From Eubacterium coprostanoligenes (GTDB taxonomy: Bacteria > Bacillota > Clostridia > Oscillospirales > Acutalibacteraceae), in the NCBI RefSeq assembly GCF_900167205.1, contig NZ_FUWW01000019.1, forward strand, positions 1 through 32,771: a DNA stretch of 32,771 nucleotides. Direction: 5' to 3'. Under the pieces are notes generated by a model that worked only from the letters and a program-made list of their open reading frames with translations, was not told the DNA's origin and did no database searches. Numbering within the stretch: position 1 is the first letter of the stretch; every line of letters begins with the position of its first letter. Positions 7,102-15,241 of this stretch are shown in pieces. Made by a program: the position numbers and the translations under genes.

Positions 7102-8882
7102 CAATTCTCCTTACCAAATAATTCTTTCATTAGTGTTGTTTCCTCTTCCTCCAAGGCTTTGATCTCTGCAAATATATCCTCGGACGGAGTAGGCGGTACG
7201 AATTTATAAAATAATCTTGTAAACGGAATTTCGTAACCGATTTTATCTTTCTTCCTATCGAGATAAGCAAATTCATTATAAGGCAAAACATTCTTTTTAA
7301 TGAATTCATCAATGTCTTCATTTAGCGGAATAGATTCTGTATCCGTTTTTGCTTTGTCCGGCTGAGGCTTACCTTTTTTCAAAATCGGCTGTCCGTTTTC
7401 ATCAAGAATAGGAGTTAAAACGGTAACTTTTGTATAACCGAAATAATCATTATCAAATACCTTTGATTCAACAGAAAGGTCACCGTTTTGATAAGTATCA
7501 TTTGAAAAATCGTTATAAGCATTAACGATTAAATCAATGCAGTTTGATGAAAGGTCTACTCGCTTGTTACCGATGTTTTTTCTACGCTTTTCAAAACATT
7601 TAGATGCATCGATAAGTTGAATCTTGCCTTTTCTTTCATCAGACTTGTTTTTTGAAATAAGCCAAATATATGTAGAAATGCCGGTGTTGTAAAACAGGTC
7701 TGTTGGAAGCTGAACAATGGCTTCAACTAAATCCTCGGTAATTACATATCGTCTGATTTCAGATGCACCGGAACCTGCATCACCTGTGAACAACGATGAG
7801 CCATTTTGAATGATTGCCATTCTGCCGGCGCCTTCTTTTAATTTCTTTACGCCGTTAAGCAAAAAGAGCATTTGACCGTCAGAAATTGCAGGAAGTCCGG
7901 GACCGAATCTACCGTCATATCCCAGTTTTGCTTCGTCTTGAACTGCTGTTCTTTCCTTTTTCCAATCGATACCAAACGGTGGATTAGAAATAATATAGTC
8001 GAATTCATAACCACTGAATTTATCATCACTCAAAGTATCGCCATACATCATTCGAGATGCATTGCTTCCTTTGATAAGCATATCAGCCTTAGCGATAGCA
8101 AAAGTTTCAGGATTGAATTCTTGTCCAAAGCAATCAACCGTAGCATTATCGTTAATATCTTTGAGCTTTTCTTCAAGACAACCAAGCATTTGTGAAGTGC
8201 CCATTGTCATATCATAAGCAGTTTTAGAACAACCATGTGCTTTGATATTGTCTTTTTCAGGAGCAACAAGAAGCTCGGTCATAAGATAGATAATATCTCG
8301 GCTTGTGAAATGTGCTCCGGCTTGTTCGTCATAAGATTCGGAAAACTTACGAACAAGTTCTTCAAAAATATAACCCATATCGGCAGATGTAATTTTACCA
8401 AGTGACATATCGCCTTTTTCAGAATTGAACTCTTGAATTACTACATAAAGCACATTACCGCTGTTCATTGTTTTGATTTCATCTGCGAATTTAAAGCGTG
8501 TCAATATATCTTGAACATTCTCTGAAAAGCCGTGAATATAATCCTCAAAATTTTCTTCAATATTGTCAGGCTCTGCAAGAAGTTTTTTGAAATCAAACTT
8601 GCTTTTATTATAAAACTGATAACCGGAAGTTTGAGAAAGAATGCCATCCATAAGAGCAGGAATCATACCTTGTGCCTGAAGTTCCTCAGCTTTTTTAACA
8701 ACGGCTTCTTTGGTAGGGGCAAGAATATCATCAAAGCGTTTAAGTACGGTCATTGGCAAAATAACTTTGCCATATTCGTGTGGCTTATATAAACCGACCA
8801 AATGTGTTGCGATTTCCCAAATCAAATTGGCTTTTGCTCTGATATTTTCTGTGGTCTGCTTTTCGATTTTATCGATATTCAT
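7101..8882 (-). CDS. hsdM: type I restriction enzyme, M (N6-adenine methylase) subunit
   Basis: 593 residues from ATG 8882 (MNIDKIEKQ), which has AAGGAG nine bases upstream; an in-frame TTG ten codons earlier is less likely. The N-terminal helical HsdM domain (IWEIATHLVGLYKPHEYGKVILPMTVLKRFDDIL) is followed by the gamma-class methylase core. The SAM site is the variant YDMTMGTSQMLG rather than DPxxGxGG, and motif IV is SNPPFG in DYIISNPPFGIDWKK. The protein transfers methyl groups to adenine in the HsdS-defined target and is part of the R-M complex. It is the first gene of the operon, with a good promoter at 8977-9005. Confidence 0.96.
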   Translation of the reverse strand: MNIDKIEKQTTENIRAKANLIWEIATHLVGLYKPHEYGKVILPMTVLKRFDDILAPTKEAVVKKAEELQAQGMIPALMDGILSQTSGYQFYNKSKFDFKKLLAEPDNIEENFEDYIHGFSENVQDILTRFKFADEIKTMNSGNVLYVVIQEFNSEKGDMSLGKITSADMGYIFEELVRKFSESYDEQAGAHFTSRDIIYLMTELLVAPEKDNIKAHGCSKTAYDMTMGTSQMLGCLEEKLKDINDNATVDCFGQEFNPETFAIAKADMLIKGSNASRMMYGDTLSDDKFSGYEFDYIISNPPFGIDWKKERTAVQDEAKLGYDGRFGPGLPAISDGQMLFLLNGVKKLKEGAGRMAIIQNGSSLFTGDAGSGASEIRRYVITEDLVEAIVQLPTDLFYNTGISTYIWLISKNKSDERKGKIQLIDASKCFEKRRKNIGNKRVDLSSNCIDLIVNAYNDFSNDTYQNGDLSVESKVFDNDYFGYTKVTVLTPILDENGQPILKKGKPQPDKAKTDTESIPLNEDIDEFIKKNVLPYNEFAYLDRKKDKIGYEIPFTRLFYKFVPPTPSEDIFAEIKALEEEETTLMKELFGKEN

Positions 8883-8976
8883 AATTGAATTCTCCTTGTT
8901 TTCAACTGGCAAATAAGCAATAATCAGATTGCATTTCTAACAAAATCTAATCAATGATTATAATATTACAATTTTA

Positions 8977-9005
8977 ATTATATCGTAGAAAAAGCATAAT
9001 ATCAA
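8977..9005 (-). promoter_or_regulatory. promoter of the type I operon
   Basis: Minus strand TTGATA, exactly 17-bp spacer, TATAAT. It lies about 95 bp upstream of hsdM, leaving a ~90-nt AT-rich leader with no obvious structure. Confidence 0.75.
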
Positions 9006-9065
9006 CAAATAAATAGCAATTGTCCCAAAAACCGAACTATTACAAACAAAAATTCGATAACAACA

Positions 9066-9362
9066 TCAAAAAGGAGCTGCCTTTGCATTTTTGATGGATA
9101 AACAATATAAAAGGCAGAAAACAAGAAAGGCACCGTGAAAAATCACGGTGCCACAGACTGTAGAAAAACCTTGTTCTTTACTTATCACTTTAAGATCACT
9201 ATCTGCGGTATTTATCGCCAAGTTTTTCAGTGCAGAAAGCCGTTCTTGTAGAGTGATGTTTGGTTTATTCCAAATCAACGTAGCTTTTTGAAAATCTGTT
9301 AACTGAAAACCTATTCCCTCATATCTATCTCGTGTGTATTTTGAATCAATCATCTCAAACAT
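9066..9362 (-). pseudogene. C-terminally truncated small unknown gene
   Basis: ATG 9362 (MFEMIDSKYTRDRYEGIGFQ) overlaps the end of the preceding kinase frame by eight bases and has AAGGTGGG upstream. The first ~65 residues look like a normal soluble protein. The frame then runs straight through the hairpin terminator at 9129-9152, giving a meaningless hydrophobic tail. A real gene would stop before its terminator, so I infer that the 3' part was lost by deletion or frameshift. Function unknown. Confidence 0.6.
9129..9152 (-). terminator. terminator of the 9-15 kb gene cluster
   Basis: Perfect 10-bp stem GGCACCGTGA/TCACGGTGCC with a 4-nt loop; on the minus strand it is followed by TTTCTTGTTTTC. 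Confidence 0.8.
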
Positions 9363-9861
9363 AACATTTCCCACCTTCAACAATTATTACATCTGATAAA
9401 AATTCATTTGTTTTAAGTTCGATTTTTTTACATCCCTTTTTCACTTTAAACATACCAATCCAGTAATCCCAATTTGTTATAAAAACCTCTATAAAGTTAT
9501 CGGTATTTCCACGTTTTATATATCTGTTTCTATATTCATCTTTTAATTCATAAACCGGAAAAACAAAAGAAAATGGAATATCATCACAATACAACCAATT
9601 CATTATTTGTATATCGGTTGGAATCACAATTATTTTGTTTAGCTCTGCTACGCAGAGAGATATTAATTTTTCGTAATATTCGTATCACCAGTTTGGGTTT
9701 AAAATCAACTCGGAAACAGCTTTAATGCTCTCATCATCGTAACTATTGCTAATTTCGTTTAAATTAGAATACTTATAAGGCATAACGTGTAGATCGATAA
9801 CATTTTGATATGTTTTAGCAAAGGTTGTTTTACCGACACCAGAAAACCCCGCAATTATCAC
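9355..9861 (-). pseudogene. small P-loop kinase gene split by an in-frame TGA
   Basis: Starting at GTG 9861 (AGGTGA six bases upstream), the frame reads MIIAGFSGVGKTTFAKTYQN, a clear Walker A of a small nucleotide kinase. At 9685-9687 it hits TGA (after LNPNW). The same frame continues without any further stop as YEYYEKLISLCVAELNKI, then the kinase-like FSFVFPVYELKDEYRNRYIKRGN. It ends at 9355 after 169 codons in total. A single TGG-to-TGA-type change would explain the break. TGA is a normal stop elsewhere in the window (for example hsdM), so a Trp-UGA code is not supported. Either a real pseudogene or two peptides; a sequencing error is possible. Confidence 0.75.
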
Positions 9862-9889
9862 TTTTCATCACCTGCCGTTTCGATTTATA

Positions 9890-10798
9890 TTATTTTTCTT
9901 CTTCAAGCAAACTTTCAGGCTCATTTTTTATTCGACGCCAAGTTTGTAGTTCTTTCTCTGTTAGTGTTTTTTCAATGACAATTGGGATTGCCTGCTGATG
10001 CACTTTAATGAACAAGGTGTCATTCAACGTGCATTTTCCACAAGTACGAGGACCTAGCAATCCGAAATAACCGATTCTCGGCGGGTAGTCCCATCCGGCC
10101 TCAAAAGCTTCTTGTGCTGTGCAGAAAGTTTTTGCACCACAAATTTCACAATAGTGCCAGAAACGACGTGAATTCATACTTTCAAGCAATTCTAATCGTT
10201 GTTTTTCTTTATCTTCCTCTTGTTTCATTTGCTGTGCTTCTTCGCTGAGTTCTTTATGTGCCGCATCAACAATTTCAGGTTTGGGAGCATCCATTCGAAG
10301 TCCGATATTGCCATCTATAACTTCATATATCTTATCAAACCCTTCGCTGGGGTTGGGAAAATCTATTTCTTTTGCAATAGATTTTAGTTGTTGGATAGAA
10401 GAATCTAATTTTCGTTCGTTTATATATGTATTCCAAGCAGAATCGCTCGGACACATTACATAAACCTCAATGTAAATATTTTCAACTGCATTACGAATGG
10501 CATCTATGTACGCTATTCTACGCTTTGCCTTGTATAAAGTTTGCTCAACTACTACATCTTTACCTTCTTGCAACGTCTTAATAATGTCAACTAAAAGATT
10601 TTCGTTTGCTTTATATAAGCATTTAAATTCTTGTCTAAATGGAATGTGTTTACCGAACCCTGCTTCCTTATATGCAGCTTGTTGATAATCATATATATTC
10701 AATATCACCGTATTTCGATTGTCAGAAAAATGATTTTTGATAAAAGTTGTTTTTCCGGAAGCTGTAGTCCCTATAACGAAAGTAACTGTTCTATTCAT
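9890..10798 (-). CDS. P-loop kinase / zeta-toxin-like ATPase with C-terminal zinc-finger
   Basis: 302 residues from ATG 10798, which has GAAAGGAG seven bases before it. The N-terminus VTFVIGTTASGKTTFIKNHF is a Walker A. VVVEQTLYKAKRRIAYIDAI is a Walker-B/lid region, as in polynucleotide-kinase or zeta-type P-loop proteins. A Glu/Lys-rich coiled linker (about residues 185-205) leads to a C-terminal part with paired cysteines (CEICGAK and TCGKCTL) that probably bind zinc. Substrate unknown. It sits 28 bp upstream of a second, broken P-loop kinase and in the same cluster as three metallophosphoesterase genes. This one looks intact. Confidence 0.75.
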   Translation of the reverse strand: MNRTVTFVIGTTASGKTTFIKNHFSDNRNTVILNIYDYQQAAYKEAGFGKHIPFRQEFKCLYKANENLLVDIIKTLQEGKDVVVEQTLYKAKRRIAYIDAIRNAVENIYIEVYVMCPSDSAWNTYINERKLDSSIQQLKSIAKEIDFPNPSEGFDKIYEVIDGNIGLRMDAPKPEIVDAAHKELSEEAQQMKQEEDKEKQRLELLESMNSRRFWHYCEICGAKTFCTAQEAFEAGWDYPPRIGYFGLLGPRTCGKCTLNDTLFIKVHQQAIPIVIEKTLTEKELQTWRRIKNEPESLLEEEK

Positions 10799-10871
10799 AA
10801 ATTTACTCCTTTCACTTGCTTGATATTTCATTTATAAAATCATCAATATGTTTTTGCCAAGAACAATAAAT

Positions 10872-11292
10872 TTAAAAGGGGCTTTCATATTGAGAAATGT
10901 ATTTATTAAAAATTGGGAAATACGTTTCTTTAATAAGCAAATGATTTCCGCAACCTGTATAAATGTGTTTCCAGCCTTTTGCGACTCTCGTCAGATTTTT
11001 GTTTTTTGTATCATCATTTACAAATAATACAATTTCTCCGTCAGTTTTTTCATCAGGCATAGGACCATTCCAGAAGAAACCCTCTAATGCCGGAAATTTG
11101 CTTTTTATATCGGAATAAGTGATTTTGCCACTATCAATAGAGTTATAAAATAAAGAAAAGCATTCACCATTTTCTTTCACAAATTCCATTAAGCAGGGTG
11201 CCCCCCATGGCACCGTGTTCGGCAACAGTATATATGACAACACTGTCGAACAAGTCTAATGTTATTTCTTCAAGTTCTTTAAATTTAGACAT
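10872..11292 (-). pseudogene. unknown small gene with a +1 frameshift in a G-run
   Basis: ATG 11292 (AGGAG nine bases upstream) gives MSKFKELEEITLDLFDSVV followed by TVAEHGAMG. At 11202-11207 a run of six G (minus strand) shifts the frame. Removing one G restores AMGAPCLMEFVKENGECFSL, which continues to the stop at 10872 (ending QYESPF), about 139 residues. The downstream part alone has no good start. Possible explanations are gene decay, slippage-based phase variation or an assembly error. The family is not recognised. Confidence 0.75.
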
Positions 11293-11304
11293 TTTACCAT
11301 TCTC

Positions 11305-11402
11305 CTATTTTTCATTTTTATTTAGTTCATCTGATTCTTTGCTTAAATCATTTATTCGAGCCAATCGCTTTTTATTGCTATATAGGCAATTTGTTTAGTC
11401 AT
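11305..11402 (-). pseudogene. fragment of a very small frameshifted gene
   Basis: ATG 11402 starts MTKQIAYIAIKSDWLE and stops; the neighbouring frame continues KKRLARINDLSKESDELNKN to a stop at 11305. A one-base loss near the A-run at about 11365 would join both into a ~32-residue helical peptide. It lies between two genes of the same cluster. Weak evidence, given mainly because neighbours show the same kind of lesion. Confidence 0.35.
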
Positions 11403-11414
11403 TTTTTAACCATG

Positions 11415-12431
11415 TTACCTCGTATAACTATTGTTTCCGATAGAAGTTATAAACCCTCTTTTTTCGCATTTAATTAGTAATTCATCAATTTCATCTTGTT
11501 CGTAACCAAAATCATTTTTTATTTTTGTACTCAACTCAGTTTTTGAAAAAACAGTACCACCGTCAAGGAAATAATCTCCTATTGCTAGAAATTCTTTTTG
11601 GAAGAAAGCAAATTCTTTTATGGACCAATATTTTTCTGCTAAATTCATATATCTCATCAATTCGGTTACGTTTGTTATTGGCATACTCCCTTGTTTTATA
11701 ATTTCATTAATAAAAGTTTTTTCTGTAATAAAGTAGAAAGTGGCACAATATTCGTAAATATCCTTAAAATCATTGAGAAATGAAATTAACGCAGGCTTAT
11801 TATTGGGCGAAGAATATTGTAATATTGAATTAGAAACACCTCGAAAGTATTTATCTAATTCATATACAAAAGTATCTAATCTATCATATCGGTTACTTCC
11901 TTTAAATTTCTGCATATTTCCTATTCCTTGCATTAATGAGAAATTTAATAGATTATGGTGCATTTCTCTACAATTTGCAAGTTGTTGACTAGCATTCGCT
12001 TTTTCCTGTTTTGAAGCCGTTGAATCGCTTTCGATTATTTCTAAAAATAAAGCATATTTTTTTTCGTTAAAATTGAAGTCGCAATCACCGCCAAGACGAT
12101 AAGCGGCAACAATATACTCAGTATTATTAATTTTCTTTATTTTTGTGTCTTTTTCCAACACAAACAAGCGATTATAGCGTGAACCTTTTCTTAAAGGTTT
12201 ATTTAAATAGTTAAACCATTCATAATCCGTGTAAATTCCTCTTTTTAAGCCGAAATCTGTATAGCAATTATAAAAGAAAAGATCACTAAAATCGTAATTA
12301 TTATTCAAGTATTTATTTTTAGAATAAAATTTTTTATAATGTCCCCAAGCAGCTGGAGATGAATCGGGTTCAAATTGCACCTTTGCTTCATTTTTGAATG
12401 TCTGAATACTATCAATTTTATTTTTAAACAT
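11415..12431 (-). CDS. unknown 338-aa protein
   Basis: Intact frame from ATG 12431 behind a strong GGGGGG ribosome site. The protein is soluble and rich in aromatic residues (NYDFSDLFFYNCYTDFGL; EYCATFYFITEKTFINEI). A helical middle segment (ASKQEKANASQQLANCREMHHNLLNF) leads to a C-terminal ~75 residues (FSKTELSTKIKNDFGYEQDEIDELLIKCEKRGFI) that look like a winged-helix fold. No catalytic motif is obvious and I do not recognise a family. It may be transcribed from the promoter at 12727-12754. Confidence 0.7.
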   Translation of the reverse strand: MFKNKIDSIQTFKNEAKVQFEPDSSPAAWGHYKKFYSKNKYLNNNYDFSDLFFYNCYTDFGLKRGIYTDYEWFNYLNKPLRKGSRYNRLFVLEKDTKIKKINNTEYIVAAYRLGGDCDFNFNEKKYALFLEIIESDSTASKQEKANASQQLANCREMHHNLLNFSLMQGIGNMQKFKGSNRYDRLDTFVYELDKYFRGVSNSILQYSSPNNKPALISFLNDFKDIYEYCATFYFITEKTFINEIIKQGSMPITNVTELMRYMNLAEKYWSIKEFAFFQKEFLAIGDYFLDGGTVFSKTELSTKIKNDFGYEQDEIDELLIKCEKRGFITSIGNNSYTR

Positions 12432-12450
12432 ATGATTCCCCCCTGTTATA

Positions 12451-12724
12451 TTAATCTGTTTTTTCTGTTATATTTTTAAACAATATATCTACGGTAGAAA
12501 TTAATTCTCGCTGAAAATAATCGTTTAGATTATAGTGATAATTATTTTTTTGATTATCTTTTTCAAGCTTTGCAAAATATTCTAAAGGATGAATAATTAT
12601 TTGTTATGGGAAAACACAAACCGCAACGAAACATAAGGTCTTTTTCTTCTCCGAATGTCTTGTGACTGATTTTATTTACTTCATCAACAACTTTTTTGAT
12701 GTCATTCGGTGCAAGGTTGCTTAT
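12451..12724 (-). pseudogene. frameshifted remnant of an unknown gene
   Basis: Two adjacent frames give protein-like text: first SNLAPNDIKKVVDEVNKISH, KTFGEEKDLMFRCGLCFP; then, after a frame change near 12595, IHPLEYFAKLEKDNQKNNYH followed by LNDYFQRELISTVDILFKN, to a stop at 12451. The beginning has no start codon (a TAA lies three codons upstream). It looks like a truncated and shifted gene that once preceded the 338-aa gene. Confidence 0.6.
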
Positions 12725-12726
12725 GC

Positions 12727-12754
12727 ATTATATCATAAACAAAAAATTATGCAA
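12727..12754 (-). promoter_or_regulatory. candidate promoter before the remnant / 338-aa gene
   Basis: Minus strand TTGCAT, 16-bp spacer, TATAAT in an AT-rich stretch between the 84-aa gene and the remnant. Confidence 0.5.
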
Positions 12755-12790
12755 ATCAATAAAATAACAATTTATACCTTTTCCCTGCTG

Positions 12791-13045
12791 TTATTCATCT
12801 GACAAAACTATTTCTAAACATATTTCAAAAAGGAGCGGACCGGCTTTTCGATCGGTACAGCAATTATCTCTGCTTACACCGTAAAATTCACTTCTTGTTA
12901 AGCCTACGCCTTTTACTTCCATTTCGTCATAATCAGCGGCTACATCACTTAGTCTGACATAGTTATAGTATTGCAAGGTTTTATAATCGCAAATTGATAA
13001 CAAATCAATGCGTGATAAAACTTTTCGTAACTCTTTAAATTTCAT
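12791..13045 (-). CDS. unknown 84-aa protein
   Basis: ATG 13045 with GAGGCG seven bases upstream; the site overlaps the end of the (read-through) frame of the preceding gene. The sequence has a compact look: MKFKELRKVLSRIDLLSICD, then a DYDEMEVKGVG turn and a cysteine pair in SRDNCCTDRKAGP, ending in an acidic strand LEIVLSDE. No known domain recognised. It is the next intact gene in the minus-strand cluster and probably travels with it. Confidence 0.6.
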   Translation of the reverse strand: MKFKELRKVLSRIDLLSICDYKTLQYYNYVRLSDVAADYDEMEVKGVGLTRSEFYGVSRDNCCTDRKAGPLLFEICLEIVLSDE

Positions 13046-13104
13046 ATTTACGCCTCGTCATTTAAACTGTTATTGTATTTTTTTATAAATTCTTTTACAT
13101 CACT

Positions 13105-13446
13105 TTAATCTTCATTAGTCAAGCAATGTAAAAGAGGCGTAATCAACTGTTCAACTTCTTTTACAGCAACCTTTTTTGCCGTTTCGACATCATCAAAGGC
13201 ATACCTAAATCGACCAAAATTATTTACTGTTAATGCAGCTGAAATTTGACTGTCAGTTTGAATATTTCCAGTATTACACGGTTTAGGTACAATTAGAGGT
13301 TCAGTCAAATCATCAATTTTTAACAAGTGTAGAATATAATATTTAATATCTTCTTTAGGGTGGCTAAGTCCGTTTTCGTCACAACGAGACTGATACTGTA
13401 TTGTGAACTTAATATAAGTGAATTTATTTCCTTTAGGAATATTCAT
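13105..13446 (-). CDS. unknown 113-aa protein, probably truncated by a late TAA
   Basis: From ATG 13446 the frame reads MNIPKGNKFTYIKFTIQYQS and contains DDVETAKKVAVKEVEQLITP near its end, stopping at TAA 13105. The same frame then continues for 18 codons (SDVKEFIKKYNNSLNDEA) to a second TAA at 13048, two bases before the ATG of the 84-aa gene. That spacing is what a coupled operon should look like, so the first TAA is probably a nonsense mutation. No clear ribosome site precedes ATG 13446. Function unknown. Confidence 0.5.
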   Translation of the reverse strand: MNIPKGNKFTYIKFTIQYQSRCDENGLSHPKEDIKYYILHLLKIDDLTEPLIVPKPCNTGNIQTDSQISAALTVNNFGRFRYAFDDVETAKKVAVKEVEQLITPLLHCLTNED

Positions 13447-13464
13447 ATCAGAATATATTCCGTT

Positions 13465-13566
13465 TTAATCCATACTTGAATTATTATTGAAGTAGAGTGG
13501 TTTCCATTCAAACCCTCTTCTTGTGATTGCATATAAACTTTTTATGTATTCAGATAATTCGCTCAT
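13465..13566 (-). CDS. 33-aa peptide gene (or gene stump)
   Basis: ATG 13566 starts two bases after the stop of the metallophosphoesterase gene and reads MSELSEYIKSLYAITRRGFE, then WKPLYFNNNSSMD. The spacing suggests translational coupling. It may be the stump of a longer gene whose remainder was the 113-aa frame, which lacks its own ribosome site. No family recognised. Confidence 0.45.
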   Translation of the reverse strand: MSELSEYIKSLYAITRRGFEWKPLYFNNNSSMD

Positions 13567-13568
13567 AA

Positions 13569-14255
13569 TCAAAATTCTTCTTCGTCATATGGCTGCACTT
13601 CGTACATTCCGTTTGGAGTAACTCGATAATACTTATCCTCATCTGTGTCTACCATCAGCACTGGCAGAACAGAGGTACTGATGACATCACCGTCGATAAA
13701 ATAGTGATTAAAGCCGTCATAATAGACATCGTTATATCTTGGATTGTTTGTAATCTCAGATGTATAAATATGACCTGCTACGACTTTCATATCCAAGCCA
13801 TCTATTTTGCCAATATCGGCAGGATATTTATTTGTTAAGGTATATTCATCTGTTAGTTCCCAGAGTTCTCCTAAACTTTCGTCAATACCTGCATGAACAA
13901 ATATGGTATTACCGGCTACATAATATCTCGGCAGATTTTCTAACCAATATATGTATTTATCATCGTCTGTATAATCATCTTCATATGACGGGTTTTGCTC
14001 TGATATAGTGCTTGAACCGTTTAGTACCCACTCCTCGTGATTGCCTAATAAAGCTACGACTTTTTCAGTACCATAATGATTTTGCAGACTTATTATTTTA
14101 TCAAGTACTTCCTTACTGTTATCACTCCCATGTATATAATCACCAAGAAACATTAACATTGTATTAGGTTTTTCAAGTTCATCAACAATATAGCTAAGTG
14201 CATAATCTAATGCGTCCATATCTCCGTGTATGTCACTTAGGCAGAAAATTCTCAT
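13569..14255 (-). CDS. calcineurin-like metallophosphoesterase (Ser/Thr-phosphatase type)
   Basis: 228 residues with all metal-site motifs in order: DIHGD (residues ~8-12), GDYIHG (~38), GNHEEW (~72), VHAG (~120) and GHIYT (~161). A late acidic C-terminus ends DEEEF. This is the bacterial PP1/ApaH-like layout that hydrolyses phosphoesters with two metal ions; substrate unknown. ATG 14255 lies one base after the stop of the next metallophosphoesterase gene. Intact. Confidence 0.88.
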   Translation of the reverse strand: MRIFCLSDIHGDMDALDYALSYIVDELEKPNTMLMFLGDYIHGSDNSKEVLDKIISLQNHYGTEKVVALLGNHEEWVLNGSSTISEQNPSYEDDYTDDDKYIYWLENLPRYYVAGNTIFVHAGIDESLGELWELTDEYTLTNKYPADIGKIDGLDMKVVAGHIYTSEITNNPRYNDVYYDGFNHYFIDGDVISTSVLPVLMVDTDEDKYYRVTPNGMYEVQPYDEEEF

Positions 14256-14256
14256 T

Positions 14257-14724
14257 CTAATCTTTAAGTCCTTTCAATTCAACATTAAGTTTATCATTAT
14301 CAATAGTTATAATGGCATAATTACCGAGATACGAAACAGAACCGGGGTTAATTATGCGAACACCGTCTACTGTTTCATCTGTTTGAATATGTGTATGTCC
14401 GATAAAAGCAACTGAACAACCCTTAGACTTAGTAGCTTGAGCGATATTTTTAAATGTCAACTTCACGTCATAAAAATGACCGTGAGTAATAAATATATTT
14501 ATGTCTTCTACCTTAATTACTCTTTCGGATGAAATACAATAATCGGTATCACAATTACCTGTTACGGAGGTTATCGGCTTACTTGAAGTCAAAAACGCAT
14601 CTTCAACATCTTCTATTCCATCACCAAGAAATATTACACGATCAAAATTCGGTTCGTTTTTTAAAATTTTGCTTAGTGTTTGTTTATCTCTGTGACTGTC
14701 CGATATCAAGAGAAGTTTTGTCAT
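14257..14724 (-). CDS. YfcE/MJ0936-type metallophosphoesterase
   Basis: 155 residues, the normal size for this small family. Motifs: ISDSHRD (residues 7-13), FLGDGIEDVE (~32), VTGNCD (~56), ITHGHFYD (~79), FIGHTHIQ (~105) and NPGSVSY near the C-terminus. Family members are Mn/Ni-dependent phosphodiesterases. ATG 14724 has AAGGAG eight bases upstream. It is tightly packed with the larger metallophosphoesterase downstream. Confidence 0.9.
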   Translation of the reverse strand: MTKLLLISDSHRDKQTLSKILKNEPNFDRVIFLGDGIEDVEDAFLTSSKPITSVTGNCDTDYCISSERVIKVEDINIFITHGHFYDVKLTFKNIAQATKSKGCSVAFIGHTHIQTDETVDGVRIINPGSVSYLGNYAIITIDNDKLNVELKGLKD

Positions 14725-14739
14725 ATGTAGTTCTCCTTT

Positions 14740-14829
14740 TTATTTATTGCTAAATATATTTTTAGTCCATTTGCCGTTGATTTCATCAAATGAATCAATG
14801 AGTATTTTTTCTATATTATCCACGCTCAT
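14740..14829 (-). CDS. 29-aa peptide between two metallophosphoesterase genes
   Basis: ATG 14829 overlaps, as ATGA, the final TGA of the read-through frame of the upstream broken gene. It reads MSVDNIEKILIDSFDEINGK, then WTKNIFSNK and stops just before the ribosome site of the YfcE-like gene. The tight packing supports translation; no function can be assigned. Confidence 0.4.
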   Translation of the reverse strand: MSVDNIEKILIDSFDEINGKWTKNIFSNK

Positions 14830-15241
14830 TTTTTATATGAATCATCAATTTTAGATTGTTCAATTTAAGCAACTTTTCTTGCTTTTTCTTTTTCATCGAA
14901 AATGCCTATTGGCTCCATAGAACTATATTCTCTATTGCTTAAATCAGTATAATACACCAAGTAATGCATAATATTCAATTTCACTCCCGTTATGTACATG
15001 TCCATCTTTTCACATCCGGCTAATTGAACAAGGTCTTCACGAAGTAAAAACTCATGGTTACCCAAAGTCATATGAACATTATCTCTTGTTATTATGTCTT
15101 GTAGTATTTTTATACCGTCATTACCCTATCAATAACATCACCAATTATATAAAGTTGATCGGAATTCTTTAATGTATTAACTAAAGCGATATATTTTTCG
15201 AACATACCGTGCAGGTCACTGCAAACATAAGTGTATGTCAT
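14826..15241 (-). pseudogene. third metallophosphoesterase gene, frameshifted and with a late stop
   Basis: ATG 15241 overlaps the stop of the 139-aa gene (ATGA) and reads MTYTYVCSDLHGMFEKYIAL, then LYIIGDVIDR. At 15124-15126 a run of three G has lost one base; restoring it gives RGNDGIKILQDIITRDNVHM followed by TLGNHEFLLREDL, which completes the D-H-GD-R-GNHE signature of PP1-type phosphatases. A TAA at 14865 then interrupts; the same frame goes on 12 codons to TGA 14826. The C-terminal half of a normal enzyme (VHAG, GH motifs) is missing, so the gene is dead. Confidence 0.8.

Noticed and set aside
9685-9687. TGA read as tryptophan (alternative genetic code)
   Set aside because: TGA is used as a normal stop by hsdM, the 3-TM gene and others in the window, and other broken genes stop at TAA or by frameshift.
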